Below are positions 7,338 to 15,948 of a stretch of 34,172 nt of DNA, one piece after another. Position 1 is the first letter of the stretch. Each line of letters opens with the position of its first letter. Origin of the DNA: Bacilli bacterium (GTDB lineage: Bacteria > Bacillota_I > Bacilli_A > RF39 > UBA660); the NCBI GenBank assembly GCA_017409025.1, contig JAFQTN010000003.1, positions 1 to 34,172 on the forward strand, read 5' to 3'. The position numbers and the translations under genes are program-made. The notes under the pieces were generated by a model. That model had not been told where the DNA came from, ran no database searches, and saw nothing but the letters and a program-made list of their open reading frames with translations.

Positions 7338-8384
7338 TTAATTTTTATAGAGTGTAACTGTGAAGATACTTCCTTTGTTTGGTTCACTTTCTACTTTTAT
7401 TTTTCCTTTTACTAATTCTACTATTCTGCTTACAATTGTTAATCCTAGTCCTAGCCCCTTTGTAGTTTTACTTTTATCTACCTGATAAAATTTATTAAAT
7501 ATTTGTTTTATTTCTTCCTTTGTCATTCCTATTCCTGAATCAATTACACTAAATATGATAGTTTGTGAATATACTCTTAAATTAATTATGATATTTCCGC
7601 CATCAGGTGTATATTTTATAGCGTTGTTAATTAAATTCATCCATAAGTGTTCCATAATTTCTTCACTACCAAAATATTTTACTTCTTCTAAGTTACATGT
7701 AACATTTATTTTCTTTTTACTATATTCTGGTTCTAATACGATAATACATCTTCTTATTTGTTCATCAAGAGAAAAATATTTTTTATTTGGTATTATTCCT
7801 TGTGAATTAAGTTTTGTAAGTAATATTGAACTATTTGCTAGGTGGGTTAATTTAGCTGACTCTTCAACTATTATTTTTAAATATTTTTTTTCAAGTTTCT
7901 CATCAATTTTTTCTTCTAATAAGAGTTCTGCAAATCCTTTGATTGAAGTAATGGGTGTTTTAAATTCGTGAGAATAATTATTTACAAATTCATCTTGTAG
8001 GGTATTGGCTTTTTTTAGTTCTTCTTCTAATTTATTAAAGTTATCATAAGCGACGGCAAAAATGGCAGATTTTTTAGGATCTAATTTAGCATGATAATCT
8101 CCACTAGCAGCTTTTGCTAGACCATCTGCTAAGTCATTCGCTTGTTTAGCCATCGATTTGGCGTTTATCATATTAATGATTGTTATAAACAGAGCCATTG
8201 GAATTATTAATCCAAGTGATCTTAGAAGTGGTTCCCATGATAATTTATAATCATTCATTCCCCATTCAACGATACAAAATGATAACATTGAAGATACTAG
8301 TATAAAGATAGTTTGAATTCTTAACCATTTTAATATATTTTTGTAAGTTATTTCATCTATATGAAGTTTATTTTTCTTCTGCAT
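7338..8384 (-). CDS. Sensor histidine kinase (HAMP-HisKA-HATPase)
   Basis: 348-residue membrane sensor that autophosphorylates and passes phosphate to the adjacent regulator. Seen: TM1 about 23-40, a very short outside loop (about 41-54), TM2 about 55-73, HAMP about 74-125, H-box NNYSHEFKTPITS with phospho-acceptor His139, N-box MNLINNAIKYTP (249-260), G1 DSGIGM (282-287) and G2 KGLGLGLTI (309-317). The roughly 14-residue outer loop is like the intramembrane-sensing kinases that respond to cell-envelope stress together with membrane partner proteins. The start overlaps the regulator gene by 17 bases. Confidence 0.92.
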   Translation of the reverse strand: MQKKNKLHIDEITYKNILKWLRIQTIFILVSSMLSFCIVEWGMNDYKLSWEPLLRSLGLIIPMALFITIINMINAKSMAKQANDLADGLAKAASGDYHAKLDPKKSAIFAVAYDNFNKLEEELKKANTLQDEFVNNYSHEFKTPITSIKGFAELLLEEKIDEKLEKKYLKIIVEESAKLTHLANSSILLTKLNSQGIIPNKKYFSLDEQIRRCIIVLEPEYSKKKINVTCNLEEVKYFGSEEIMEHLWMNLINNAIKYTPDGGNIIINLRVYSQTIIFSVIDSGIGMTKEEIKQIFNKFYQVDKSKTTKGLGLGLTIVSRIVELVKGKIKVESEPNKGSIFTVTLYKN

Positions 8385-9051
8385 TTAACATCACCACTTT
8401 ATAACCTAATCCTTTTACTGAGATAATTTCAAAATATTTAACATCTTTTAATTTATTACGTATCTTATTGATATGAGTCTTAATTGTATCTTCACTACTA
8501 TTTGATTCATAACCCCAGATAGCTTCTAGTAATTGTATTTTTGTCATAACTTTATTTGGATAAGATAGTAATTTAAATAATAGTTCAAATTCTTTTTTAG
8601 TAAGTTCTATTTTATTTCCATCGTTATATACAGAATAATCATTTTCATCCATTATGAAGGTTCCAATGTTAATTTTCATTTTACTTGAAATATTGGCTCT
8701 TCTTAATAGGGCTTTGATTCTAAGTAGTAGTTCTTCATAATCTATTGGTTTAGTAATATAGTCGTCTATCCCTAGGTCATATCCCATTCTTTTTGATTCA
8801 AATGTAGACTTTGCTGTTAGAAACAATATAGGTACTTCTTCTTTGTTATCTCTTAGACATTTTAACATTTCATAACCATCCATAACTGGCATCATGATAT
8901 CTGTTACGATTAGGTCAATTTGTTTTTCATAAAAAATATCAATAGCTTGACTTCCATTTTCTGCAGTTACTACATTATAGTATTTTTTTAATCTTGCTTC
9001 GGTTAATAATCTTGTGTGTTCGTTATCTTCAACAACTAATATTGTTACCAT
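8368..9051 (-). CDS. OmpR/PhoB-family response regulator
   Basis: 227 residues: receiver domain (1-115) with acidic pocket E8/D9, phospho-acceptor Asp51 in VTDIMMP, Thr79 and Lys101 in DYITKP, then a winged-helix DNA-binding domain (about 127-225; KKEFELLFKLLSYPNKVMTK and ending VKGLGYKVV). GAGGTGAT lies 5 bases before ATG. It is the first gene of a regulator-kinase operon with an extended -10 promoter that lacks the TTTACC repeat. Likely targets are the two neighbouring promoters that carry TTTACC-N5-TTTACC/T. Confidence 0.93.
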   Translation of the reverse strand: MVTILVVEDNEHTRLLTEARLKKYYNVVTAENGSQAIDIFYEKQIDLIVTDIMMPVMDGYEMLKCLRDNKEEVPILFLTAKSTFESKRMGYDLGIDDYITKPIDYEELLLRIKALLRRANISSKMKINIGTFIMDENDYSVYNDGNKIELTKKEFELLFKLLSYPNKVMTKIQLLEAIWGYESNSSEDTIKTHINKIRNKLKDVKYFEIISVKGLGYKVVMLNAEEK

Positions 9052-9072
9052 AATATCACCTCTTTTGTTTGT

Positions 9073-9081
9073 ATTATATCA
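9073..9081 (-). promoter_or_regulatory. Extended -10 promoter of the two-component operon
   Basis: Minus strand TGATATAAT, 21 bases before the regulator ATG. No convincing -35 (the region is TTTCTTT, part of the preceding terminator's U-tract). No direct-repeat box, so expression is probably constitutive. Confidence 0.55.
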
Positions 9082-9092
9082 TTAAAATAAAG

Positions 9093-9117
9093 AAAAAAGA
9101 ATTATCGGTGATAATTC
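9093..9117 (-). terminator. Terminator of the coiled-coil membrane gene
   Basis: Minus strand GAATTATC (9110-9117), 3-base loop, GATAATTC (9099-9106), then TTTTTT. Located 5 bases after the stop at 9122. Confidence 0.85.
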
Positions 9118-9121
9118 CTAC

Positions 9122-9688
9122 TTAATCAATTAATTTTCTTGCTTGTTCACAACTATCATATATAGTATTATATTGTTCTTCGATTAAAGAAATATTTTCT
9201 TTTTGTGTTTTAACTTTTACTTTTATATATGCAAAGTAGCCTAAAAACCAACCAGTTAACCCAATAATTCCACATATAATACACGAAATTATTAATGGAT
9301 TTGTTGCAGTTATAGAAAACACAGAAAGAGCTAAGAAAATAGTTCCAATTAATCCAATAGTCAATGCAGAAATTATTCCTTTTGTGTATGGTTCTTTTTC
9401 TAATGTTTCTATTTCTTTTAAAGATGATTCTAATTTTCTTTGTAGAGAAAGTAACTCTACTTTATTTTTGATTCTTCTGTCTCTTTTAAATTTAAGGTTT
9501 ACTAATTTATTATTGTTAACATTAGAATTATTAATATAATAATCTTCACTATCTATTAAAGATGTATTATTAATTAATATCCATCCAAAATTTTCATAAC
9601 AATCAATATATAATGGTTCAAATTCTGATTTTACATTTAAAGATATATATTCATATGCAACAAAATCTTTAGTTTCACTATTTTTCAT
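9122..9688 (-). CDS. Coiled-coil protein with two-TM hairpin, unrecognised
   Basis: 188 residues, family not recognised. Seen: a folded-looking N-terminal part (1-65) with Tyr/Phe/Trp-rich strands, a charged coiled coil (about 70-100; KNKVELLSLQRKLESSLKEI), two membrane segments forming a hairpin (about 104-125 and 130-153; the second has GIIGLTGWFLGYFAY), and a second helical region (about 155-188). AAAGGAGG lies 6 bases before ATG. It is a single-gene unit whose promoter holds the perfect TTTACC-N5-TTTACC repeat, so it is probably a regulon member of the adjacent two-component system. The symmetric helix-TM-TM-helix layout suggests a membrane-anchored cytoplasmic coiled coil. Confidence 0.7.
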   Translation of the reverse strand: MKNSETKDFVAYEYISLNVKSEFEPLYIDCYENFGWILINNTSLIDSEDYYINNSNVNNNKLVNLKFKRDRRIKNKVELLSLQRKLESSLKEIETLEKEPYTKGIISALTIGLIGTIFLALSVFSITATNPLIISCIICGIIGLTGWFLGYFAYIKVKVKTQKENISLIEEQYNTIYDSCEQARKLID

Positions 9689-9729
9689 AAATACCTCCTT
9701 TAATTGCTTTTGTCAATTTACAGTTATTA

Positions 9730-9761
9730 ATTATATATATAATAGGTAAATTTTTGGTAAA
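9730..9761 (-). promoter_or_regulatory. Response-regulator-type promoter, copy 2
   Basis: Minus strand: TTTACC (9756-9761), AAAAA, TTTACC (9745-9750), 9 bases, TATAAT (9730-9735). A perfect 6-base direct repeat with an 11-base period sits where the -35 should be. The same layout and an upstream TTTAAAAA are found at 7284-7315. Confidence 0.65.
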
Positions 9762-9816
9762 CTTTTTAAAATATTTTATCCAATAGCAAATTATAACTAA
9801 TAAAGATAATAAATAT

Positions 9817-9842
9817 TAAAAAGAACATTTTATATAATGTCC
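9817..9842 (-). terminator. Terminator of ldh
   Basis: Minus strand AGGACATT...AATGTTCT (9822-9842) with one G-U pair and a 5-6 base loop, then TTTTTAATATT. It begins 2 bases past the ldh stop. Confidence 0.8.
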
Positions 9843-9843
9843 T

Positions 9844-10755
9844 TTATTTTTCTAAATTATTAATATTTTCTTTAATTATATCAATTGATCTTTGTAGTTT
9901 GTCTTCTTCTTCTTCAGTTAACTTAAGATATACTCTTCTTTCTGCACCATCTTTGTTTAAAATGGCAGGTAATCCTACATAAACATCGTTTTCTTCATCG
10001 TACACAGATACTGGGATGATAGTATTTTCGTTACCAAGTATAGCATTAGTTATTCTTACCATAGCCATACCAATCCCGTAGTATGTTGCTCCTTTTCTAT
10101 TAATTATTTCATAGGCTGCATTTCTTACATTGTTTTCTATTTCATTTAATTCTTCTTCATTAAAGAACTCTTTAATATTTTGAAGACTTATGTTAGCGTT
10201 ACTCCATGGGATAAATTCTGAATCACCATGTTCACCAATTACATAGGCTTGAATATTTTTAGAATTTATACATAGTTTTTTACCTATAATTAATTGAAGT
10301 CTTGCTGTATCTAGACTTGTACCGGTACCTATTACTCTGCCTTTAGGTAATCCTGAATATTTATAAGTTAGATATGTCATTACATCTAAGGGATTAGTAG
10401 CAACTAGAAAGATTCCATCAAAACCTGATGCCATAACATTAGAAACGATATCTTTAAAAATTGAAGCATTTTTGTTTATTAAGTCTGTTCTAGTTTCACC
10501 TGGTTTTTGATTTGCTCCTGCTGCAATTACTACTATTCTAGCGTCTTTACAGTCACTATAAATTCCTTTATTAATACTTATTTTTGAAGGAGCATAAGGT
10601 AGGCAATGATTTAAATCCATTACTTCGCCTTCTACTCTTTCTTCGTTAATATCTATTAACATCAATTTATTAACATATGTTCTTTGATTAATTAGAGCAT
10701 AAGCATAGCTCATACCTACATTACCACAACCAATAATAACTACTTTATTATTCAT
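9844..10755 (-). CDS. ldh: L-lactate dehydrogenase
   Basis: NAD-dependent reduction of pyruvate to L-lactate in the cytoplasm, regenerating NAD during fermentation. Seen: Rossmann motif GCGNVG (9-14), substrate loop ANQKPGETR (81-89) with Gln83 (lactate rather than malate specificity), ATNPLDV (119-125), DTAR (149-152) and the catalytic IGEHGDSE with His176. The 303 residues are slightly shorter than the usual 310-320. A site AAGGAGAG lies 7 bases before ATG. Single gene with promoter, a palindrome at the -35 region, and a terminator. Confidence 0.95.
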   Translation of the reverse strand: MNNKVVIIGCGNVGMSYAYALINQRTYVNKLMLIDINEERVEGEVMDLNHCLPYAPSKISINKGIYSDCKDARIVVIAAGANQKPGETRTDLINKNASIFKDIVSNVMASGFDGIFLVATNPLDVMTYLTYKYSGLPKGRVIGTGTSLDTARLQLIIGKKLCINSKNIQAYVIGEHGDSEFIPWSNANISLQNIKEFFNEEELNEIENNVRNAAYEIINRKGATYYGIGMAMVRITNAILGNENTIIPVSVYDEENDVYVGLPAILNKDGAERRVYLKLTEEEEDKLQRSIDIIKENINNLEK

Positions 10756-10782
10756 AGTATCTCTCCTTACTTTTATAAATAC

Positions 10783-10815
10783 ATTATATCATATATCTTT
10801 TAGTTTAGTAAACTA
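10783..10815 (-). promoter_or_regulatory. ldh promoter with palindromic candidate operator
   Basis: Extended -10 TGATATAAT (10783-10791 on the minus strand). The -35 zone (10806-10811, TTACTA) lies inside a perfect 15-base palindrome at 10801-10815, TAGTTTA-N-TAAACTA. The palindrome also sits 7 bases upstream of the -35 of the divergent gene, so a bound protein could affect both. It does not match the Rex consensus TTGTGA-N6-TCACAA. Confidence 0.55.
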
Positions 10816-10822
10816 GTATGTT

Positions 10823-10851
10823 TTGTCTTTTTTCTTAATTTATGGTATAGT
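10823..10851 (+). promoter_or_regulatory. Promoter of the glycolipid glycosyltransferase
   Basis: -35 TTGTCT (10823-10828), 17-base spacer, -10 TATAGT (10846-10851) with TG extension (TGGTATAGT). It is followed by GGGAG and the ATG at 10869. Confidence 0.7.
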
Positions 10852-10868
10852 ATCTATAGGGAGATTAT

Positions 10869-11987
10869 ATGAAGAAGAAAATTTTAATATTATATACAAT
10901 GTATGGAACTGGTCATTATGCTGCTGCTAAAGGAATCGAGGAAGATTTAAAAGAAAGATATTCTGATTATAAGATAGATTTATTTGATCCTTTTTCTTAT
11001 GCTTATCCAAGAATTAATAAATTATTTGCTAAAGTTGGACGTATTATGGCTACTAGACTTAGAAAATTTAGAAACTTGATATACAAAAAAACAATGTATA
11101 AAAATTATACAAAAAACTTTTGGTATATGAATTTGGGTGTTAAATTTTTTTGGACTAAGAAGTTAAAAAATAAGTTACTTGAATTTAATCCAGATATTAT
11201 TATTTCTACTCAAGTAGGACCTACTGCAGTTATTGCAGAACATAAAGATTTATTTGATGCTAAATTAGTAGTAGTATATACTGATTATGGTGTTCATAGA
11301 TTATATGTATTACCGCATAAGGAGGTAGATATCTTTTGCGTTCCTACTGATGGAATAAAAAAAGAAATGACCCTATTAGGTGTTGATAAAAGTAAGATAA
11401 AGGTAACAGGTATTCCTGTTTCTAAAAGATTTAGAAAGAAAGATACAATATCAAAAAAGATAGAGATTATAACAAAAAAAGTTACTAAAGCTAAACAAAC
11501 ATTCTTATTTGTTTGTGGTGGTGGTATGGGTTATGATAATGCTTTTACCTACTTTGAACTTTTACTTCAATCTAAATATGAATTTAATTATATATTCGTA
11601 GCCGGTAGAAATGAATTGTTAGTTAAAAAGGCTACTGAGTTGGCTGACAAATATAAGAAAAAAGGAAAAATTTATGGTTATGTAAAAAATATGGATGAAT
11701 TAATGTATTCAAGTGATATGGTTATTGGTAAACCTGGAGGTCTTATTACAACTGAGTGTTTAAATACTATCACTCCTTTATGTGCAGTAGAACCAATTCC
11801 TGGGCAAGAAATTAAAAATAGTTTATTTGTAAGAGATAATAACTTTGGTTTTTATATTGAAAATAAAGAAATGTTTATGAATTTACTTAAAGATATAGAT
11901 TTTGGTAAAATTAAACTTGATGACTATAGAAAAAATATAAAAAAGAATTTTGTTAAATTTTCATTTATAGATGTAGATAAAATTTAA
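10869..11987 (+). CDS. Diacylglycerol glucosyltransferase-like (UgtP/MGDG synthase family)
   Basis: 372-residue GT28-type transferase, likely moving a sugar from a UDP-sugar to diacylglycerol at the inner membrane face to make glycolipids. Seen: the N-terminal acceptor domain with MYGTGHYAAAKGI (11-23), a basic, aromatic membrane-contact region (about 58-98), the DIIISTQ-GP motif (109-118), VYTDYGVHRLY (136-146), then the C-terminal nucleotide-sugar domain with VCGGGMGYDN (215-224), MVIGKPGGLITTEC (284-297) and EPIPGQE (308-314). GGGAG lies 7 bases before ATG. Followed 40 bases later by the ASCH gene, probably co-transcribed. Glucose versus galactose, and processivity, cannot be read from sequence. 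Confidence 0.85.
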   Translation: MKKKILILYTMYGTGHYAAAKGIEEDLKERYSDYKIDLFDPFSYAYPRINKLFAKVGRIMATRLRKFRNLIYKKTMYKNYTKNFWYMNLGVKFFWTKKLKNKLLEFNPDIIISTQVGPTAVIAEHKDLFDAKLVVVYTDYGVHRLYVLPHKEVDIFCVPTDGIKKEMTLLGVDKSKIKVTGIPVSKRFRKKDTISKKIEIITKKVTKAKQTFLFVCGGGMGYDNAFTYFELLLQSKYEFNYIFVAGRNELLVKKATELADKYKKKGKIYGYVKNMDELMYSSDMVIGKPGGLITTECLNTITPLCAVEPIPGQEIKNSLFVRDNNFGFYIENKEMFMNLLKDIDFGKIKLDDYRKNIKKNFVKFSFIDVDKI

Positions 11988-12027
11988 AAAATTATATTAC
12001 AAAACGTGTAGTGGAGGGGGAAATAAT

Positions 12028-12375
12028 ATGACTCATGAAATGAAATTACAACCTACATATTATAATTTTATACTTAATGGCACTAAAAGAATCGAAATCA
12101 GACTGTTTGATGAAAAAAGACAACAAATTAAAATTGGAGATACTATTAAATTTTTAAAAGTTCCTGATTTTAATGAATCATTTTCTGTTAAGGTTGTTGG
12201 TTTGTTAAGATATAATACTTTTGAGGATATGTTTAAAGATTTTGATATTTCTATTTTATCTGATAAATCTATGACTAAAGAGGAATTAATTGATGTTCTT
12301 GAACATTTCTATACAAAACAAGAACAAGAACAAGAACAATATGGTGTTTTAGGAATTAGAATTGAATTATTGTAA
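12028..12375 (+). CDS. ASCH-domain (PUA-like) protein
   Basis: 115 residues forming a single ASCH domain, a PUA-like beta barrel thought to bind RNA or nucleotides. Seen: HEMKLQPTYYNFILNGTKRIEIRLFDEKRQQIKIGD, given here as its parts LQPTYYNFILNGTK (about 7-20), RIEIRLFDEKRQ (21-32) and IKIGDTIKF (34-42), then YGVLGIRIEL at the end. A short Q-E repeat near residue 97-104 is encoded by three CAAGAA units. Very strong site GGAGGGGG before ATG. Ends in a strong terminator. Its link to the glycosyltransferase upstream is only positional. Confidence 0.8.
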   Translation: MTHEMKLQPTYYNFILNGTKRIEIRLFDEKRQQIKIGDTIKFLKVPDFNESFSVKVVGLLRYNTFEDMFKDFDISILSDKSMTKEELIDVLEHFYTKQEQEQEQYGVLGIRIELL

Positions 12376-12412
12376 AGAAGATATTAACCAATTTATTAAT
12401 GTCTTCTTTTTT
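12374..12412 (+). terminator. Terminator of the glycosyltransferase-ASCH unit
   Basis: 11-pair hairpin, GAAGATATTAA (12377-12387) with TTAATGTCTTC (12396-12406), one G-U pair, followed by six T. It begins at the ASCH stop codon. Confidence 0.9.
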
Positions 12413-12430
12413 ATAATTTATTTGCTCAAA

Positions 12431-12457
12431 TAAAAACTAGATATTTCTATCTAGTTT
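12431..12457 (-). terminator. Terminator of tRNA-Met
   Basis: Minus strand AAACTAGATA (12448-12457), GAAA loop, TATCTAGTTT (12434-12443), then TTTTTA. It lies 11 bases after the tRNA 3' end. Almost the same hairpin is found at 5033-5055. Confidence 0.85.
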
Positions 12458-12467
12458 GATTACTTAA

Positions 12468-12544
12468 TGGTAGCGACGGAGGGATTCGAACCCACGACCC
12501 TTCGGGTATGAACCGAATGCTCTAGCCAACTGAGCTACATCGCC
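12468..12544 (-). tRNA. tRNA-Met (CAU), elongator type
   Basis: 77 nt including encoded CCA. The anticodon loop TTCATAC lies between TTCGG and CCGAA, giving CAU. The D arm is GCTCAGTTGGCTAGAGC and the T loop TTCGAAT. The acceptor begins GGCGATG and pairs with CGTCGCT with a G1-U72 wobble, closely like the Bacillus elongator tRNA-Met. The G1-U72 pair and lack of three G-C pairs in the anticodon stem argue against the initiator. A U50-U64 mismatch is present in the T stem, where Bacillus has G-U. tRNA-Ile2 with CAU is less likely. Confidence 0.93.
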
Positions 12545-12563
12545 ATTACTCACAAGCATTATT

Positions 12564-12592
12564 AATATATCATAAAACTTGGAGTTTGACAA
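12564..12592 (-). promoter_or_regulatory. Strong promoter of tRNA-Met
   Basis: Minus strand: -35 TTGTCA (12587-12592), 17-base spacer, -10 TATATT (12564-12569) with TG extension. It is among the best promoter matches in the window, 20 bases before the tRNA. Confidence 0.8.
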
Positions 12593-12619
12593 GTATTTTT
12601 ATTTAAATTTATACATAAT

Positions 12620-13837
12620 TTAAACATTAAAACTTCCATCTTTAAATATTTCTATTTCTTTATTATCATATGTTATTGCAGTTATATTTAAATCTTTAGT
12701 TCCAATCATCATATCTACGTGATTTTTAGAATTATTGTAACCGATTTCTTCTAATTCTTTTTCGGTCATATCATGAGAATCTTTTATACATTCTTTAAAT
12801 CCTCTACCTACTGCGATATGACATGATGCATTTTCATCGTATAGTGTTTCATAGAATAAAGTATTAGTTTTAGCAATTTTAGAATTTTTATCTACTAGAG
12901 CTACTTCACCTAACATAGATGATTCTTCGTCTAATTCAATAATATTTTTTAATTCTTCTTTACCTGTGCTTGCATCAAAGTTTACTATTTTTCCGTCTTT
13001 GAATTCTAGCATAATGTCTTTTATTGTAATTCCTGAATGAACTAGCGGTAGTGATGTATATACCACTCCATTAGTTTTATTTTTATTTGGTGTTGTAAAT
13101 ACTTCTTCTGTTGGCATATTTACTATTGGCTCACGACCTTTGATTTGACTTGAACCACCACACCAAACTGCATTTTCTGGAAGTTCTATCATTAAGTTTG
13201 TTCCATTACTAGATTCATAATGTAATTCTTTAATATTTAAATTTGTCAGTTTTTCACACATTGCATGATTTTCTTTCATTTTCTTGGTCCATGCTTCTTC
13301 AGGATTATCAGTATTAATTAAACATATATCAAATATCAATTCCCATAGTTTTTCTTCAGAATCCTCTTTATTATCAAATAATAAATCTCCCCACTGTTTT
13401 GTTGCTACGGCTGCGATACACCAATCTATTTCATTATTAGATTGTTTTTCTCTATATAACTTTCTTGTTAGTAAAGAATGAGATGATGCTATTTTAAGTT
13501 TTTCTGATTCGATATCACTCATTAAGTTGCTACCTGTTGAAGTTAAATGTAAGAAGGCAGCATCTTTTTTTGCATATTCATCATGAACTGATTTATTCCA
13601 GAATCTACTTTCTTTTATTTCTTCTTCATTAAAATATTTTAACTGGGTATGTTTTAAATCTTCATCTGTCCAATCGTAATAAATATCTTTTATATTCATT
13701 TCGCAGGCTACTTTGGTTAGTATTCTTACGAATTTAATTGCATCTATTGGAACGTTAATTACTAATGGTTGATACTCATTTATGCATACTCCTTTTGTTA
13801 ATAAAAGATGGGCATATTTATATAATTTTTCTTCCAT
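12620..13837 (-). CDS. ampS: Aminopeptidase, M29 family (AmpS/PepS/AmpT-like)
   Basis: 405-residue metal-dependent leucyl-type aminopeptidase of the M29 (thermophilic aminopeptidase) family, cytoplasmic peptide turnover. Seen: the N-terminal Rossmann-like domain (KYAHLLLTKGVCINEYQPL, VINVPIDA), the motif GGSSQIKGREPIVNMPTEEVFTTP around 230-250 (split: MPTEEVFTTP holds the first Glu ligands), GEVALVDKNSKIAKT about 308-322 with a Glu ligand, LFYETLYDENASCHIAVGRG (Tyr, Asp, His), and NNSKNHVDMMIG near the end (His and Asp ligands). Length is typical (about 405-415). It starts 8 bases after ligA stops, so it forms a ligA-ampS operon. No terminator is seen before the tRNA promoter. Confidence 0.92.
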   Translation of the reverse strand: MEEKLYKYAHLLLTKGVCINEYQPLVINVPIDAIKFVRILTKVACEMNIKDIYYDWTDEDLKHTQLKYFNEEEIKESRFWNKSVHDEYAKKDAAFLHLTSTGSNLMSDIESEKLKIASSHSLLTRKLYREKQSNNEIDWCIAAVATKQWGDLLFDNKEDSEEKLWELIFDICLINTDNPEEAWTKKMKENHAMCEKLTNLNIKELHYESSNGTNLMIELPENAVWCGGSSQIKGREPIVNMPTEEVFTTPNKNKTNGVVYTSLPLVHSGITIKDIMLEFKDGKIVNFDASTGKEELKNIIELDEESSMLGEVALVDKNSKIAKTNTLFYETLYDENASCHIAVGRGFKECIKDSHDMTEKELEEIGYNNSKNHVDMMIGTKDLNITAITYDNKEIEIFKDGSFNV

Positions 13838-13845
13838 TTTTTCAC

Positions 13846-15849
<2,004 letters not shown>

Positions 15850-15857
15850 TTATGTAT

Positions 15858-15866
15858 ATTATATCA
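15858..15866 (-). promoter_or_regulatory. Extended -10 promoter of ligA
   Basis: Minus strand TGATATAAT ending about 18 bases before the ligA ATG; -35 region TTTATA is weak. It lies directly after the terminator copy at 15897-15930. Confidence 0.6.
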
Positions 15867-15896
15867 TTTATAGTAATAAATATAAAGGATTAGAAT

Positions 15897-15930
15897 CAAA
15901 AAAACAATAACTAATTTCTTAATTATTGTT
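15897..15930 (-). terminator. Terminator of the 452-residue gene; repeat copy 1
   Basis: Minus strand AACAATAATTAA, GAAA loop, TTAGTTATTGTT with one G-U pair, followed by a T-run. These 34 bases are identical to 17396-17429. It lies 18 bases after the stop at 15949. Confidence 0.85.
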
Positions 15931-15948
15931 TTAGTTGATTATTAAATT

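Noticed and set aside
9690-9715. TTGACA plus 17 bases plus TATTTA before the 188-residue gene
   Set aside because: Its -10 would overlap the start codon, so transcripts would begin within the gene. The repeat-box promoter upstream is better.
10756-10868. Rex (redox) operator before ldh
   Set aside because: No TTGTGA-N6-TCACAA-like sequence; only the TAGTTTA palindrome is present.
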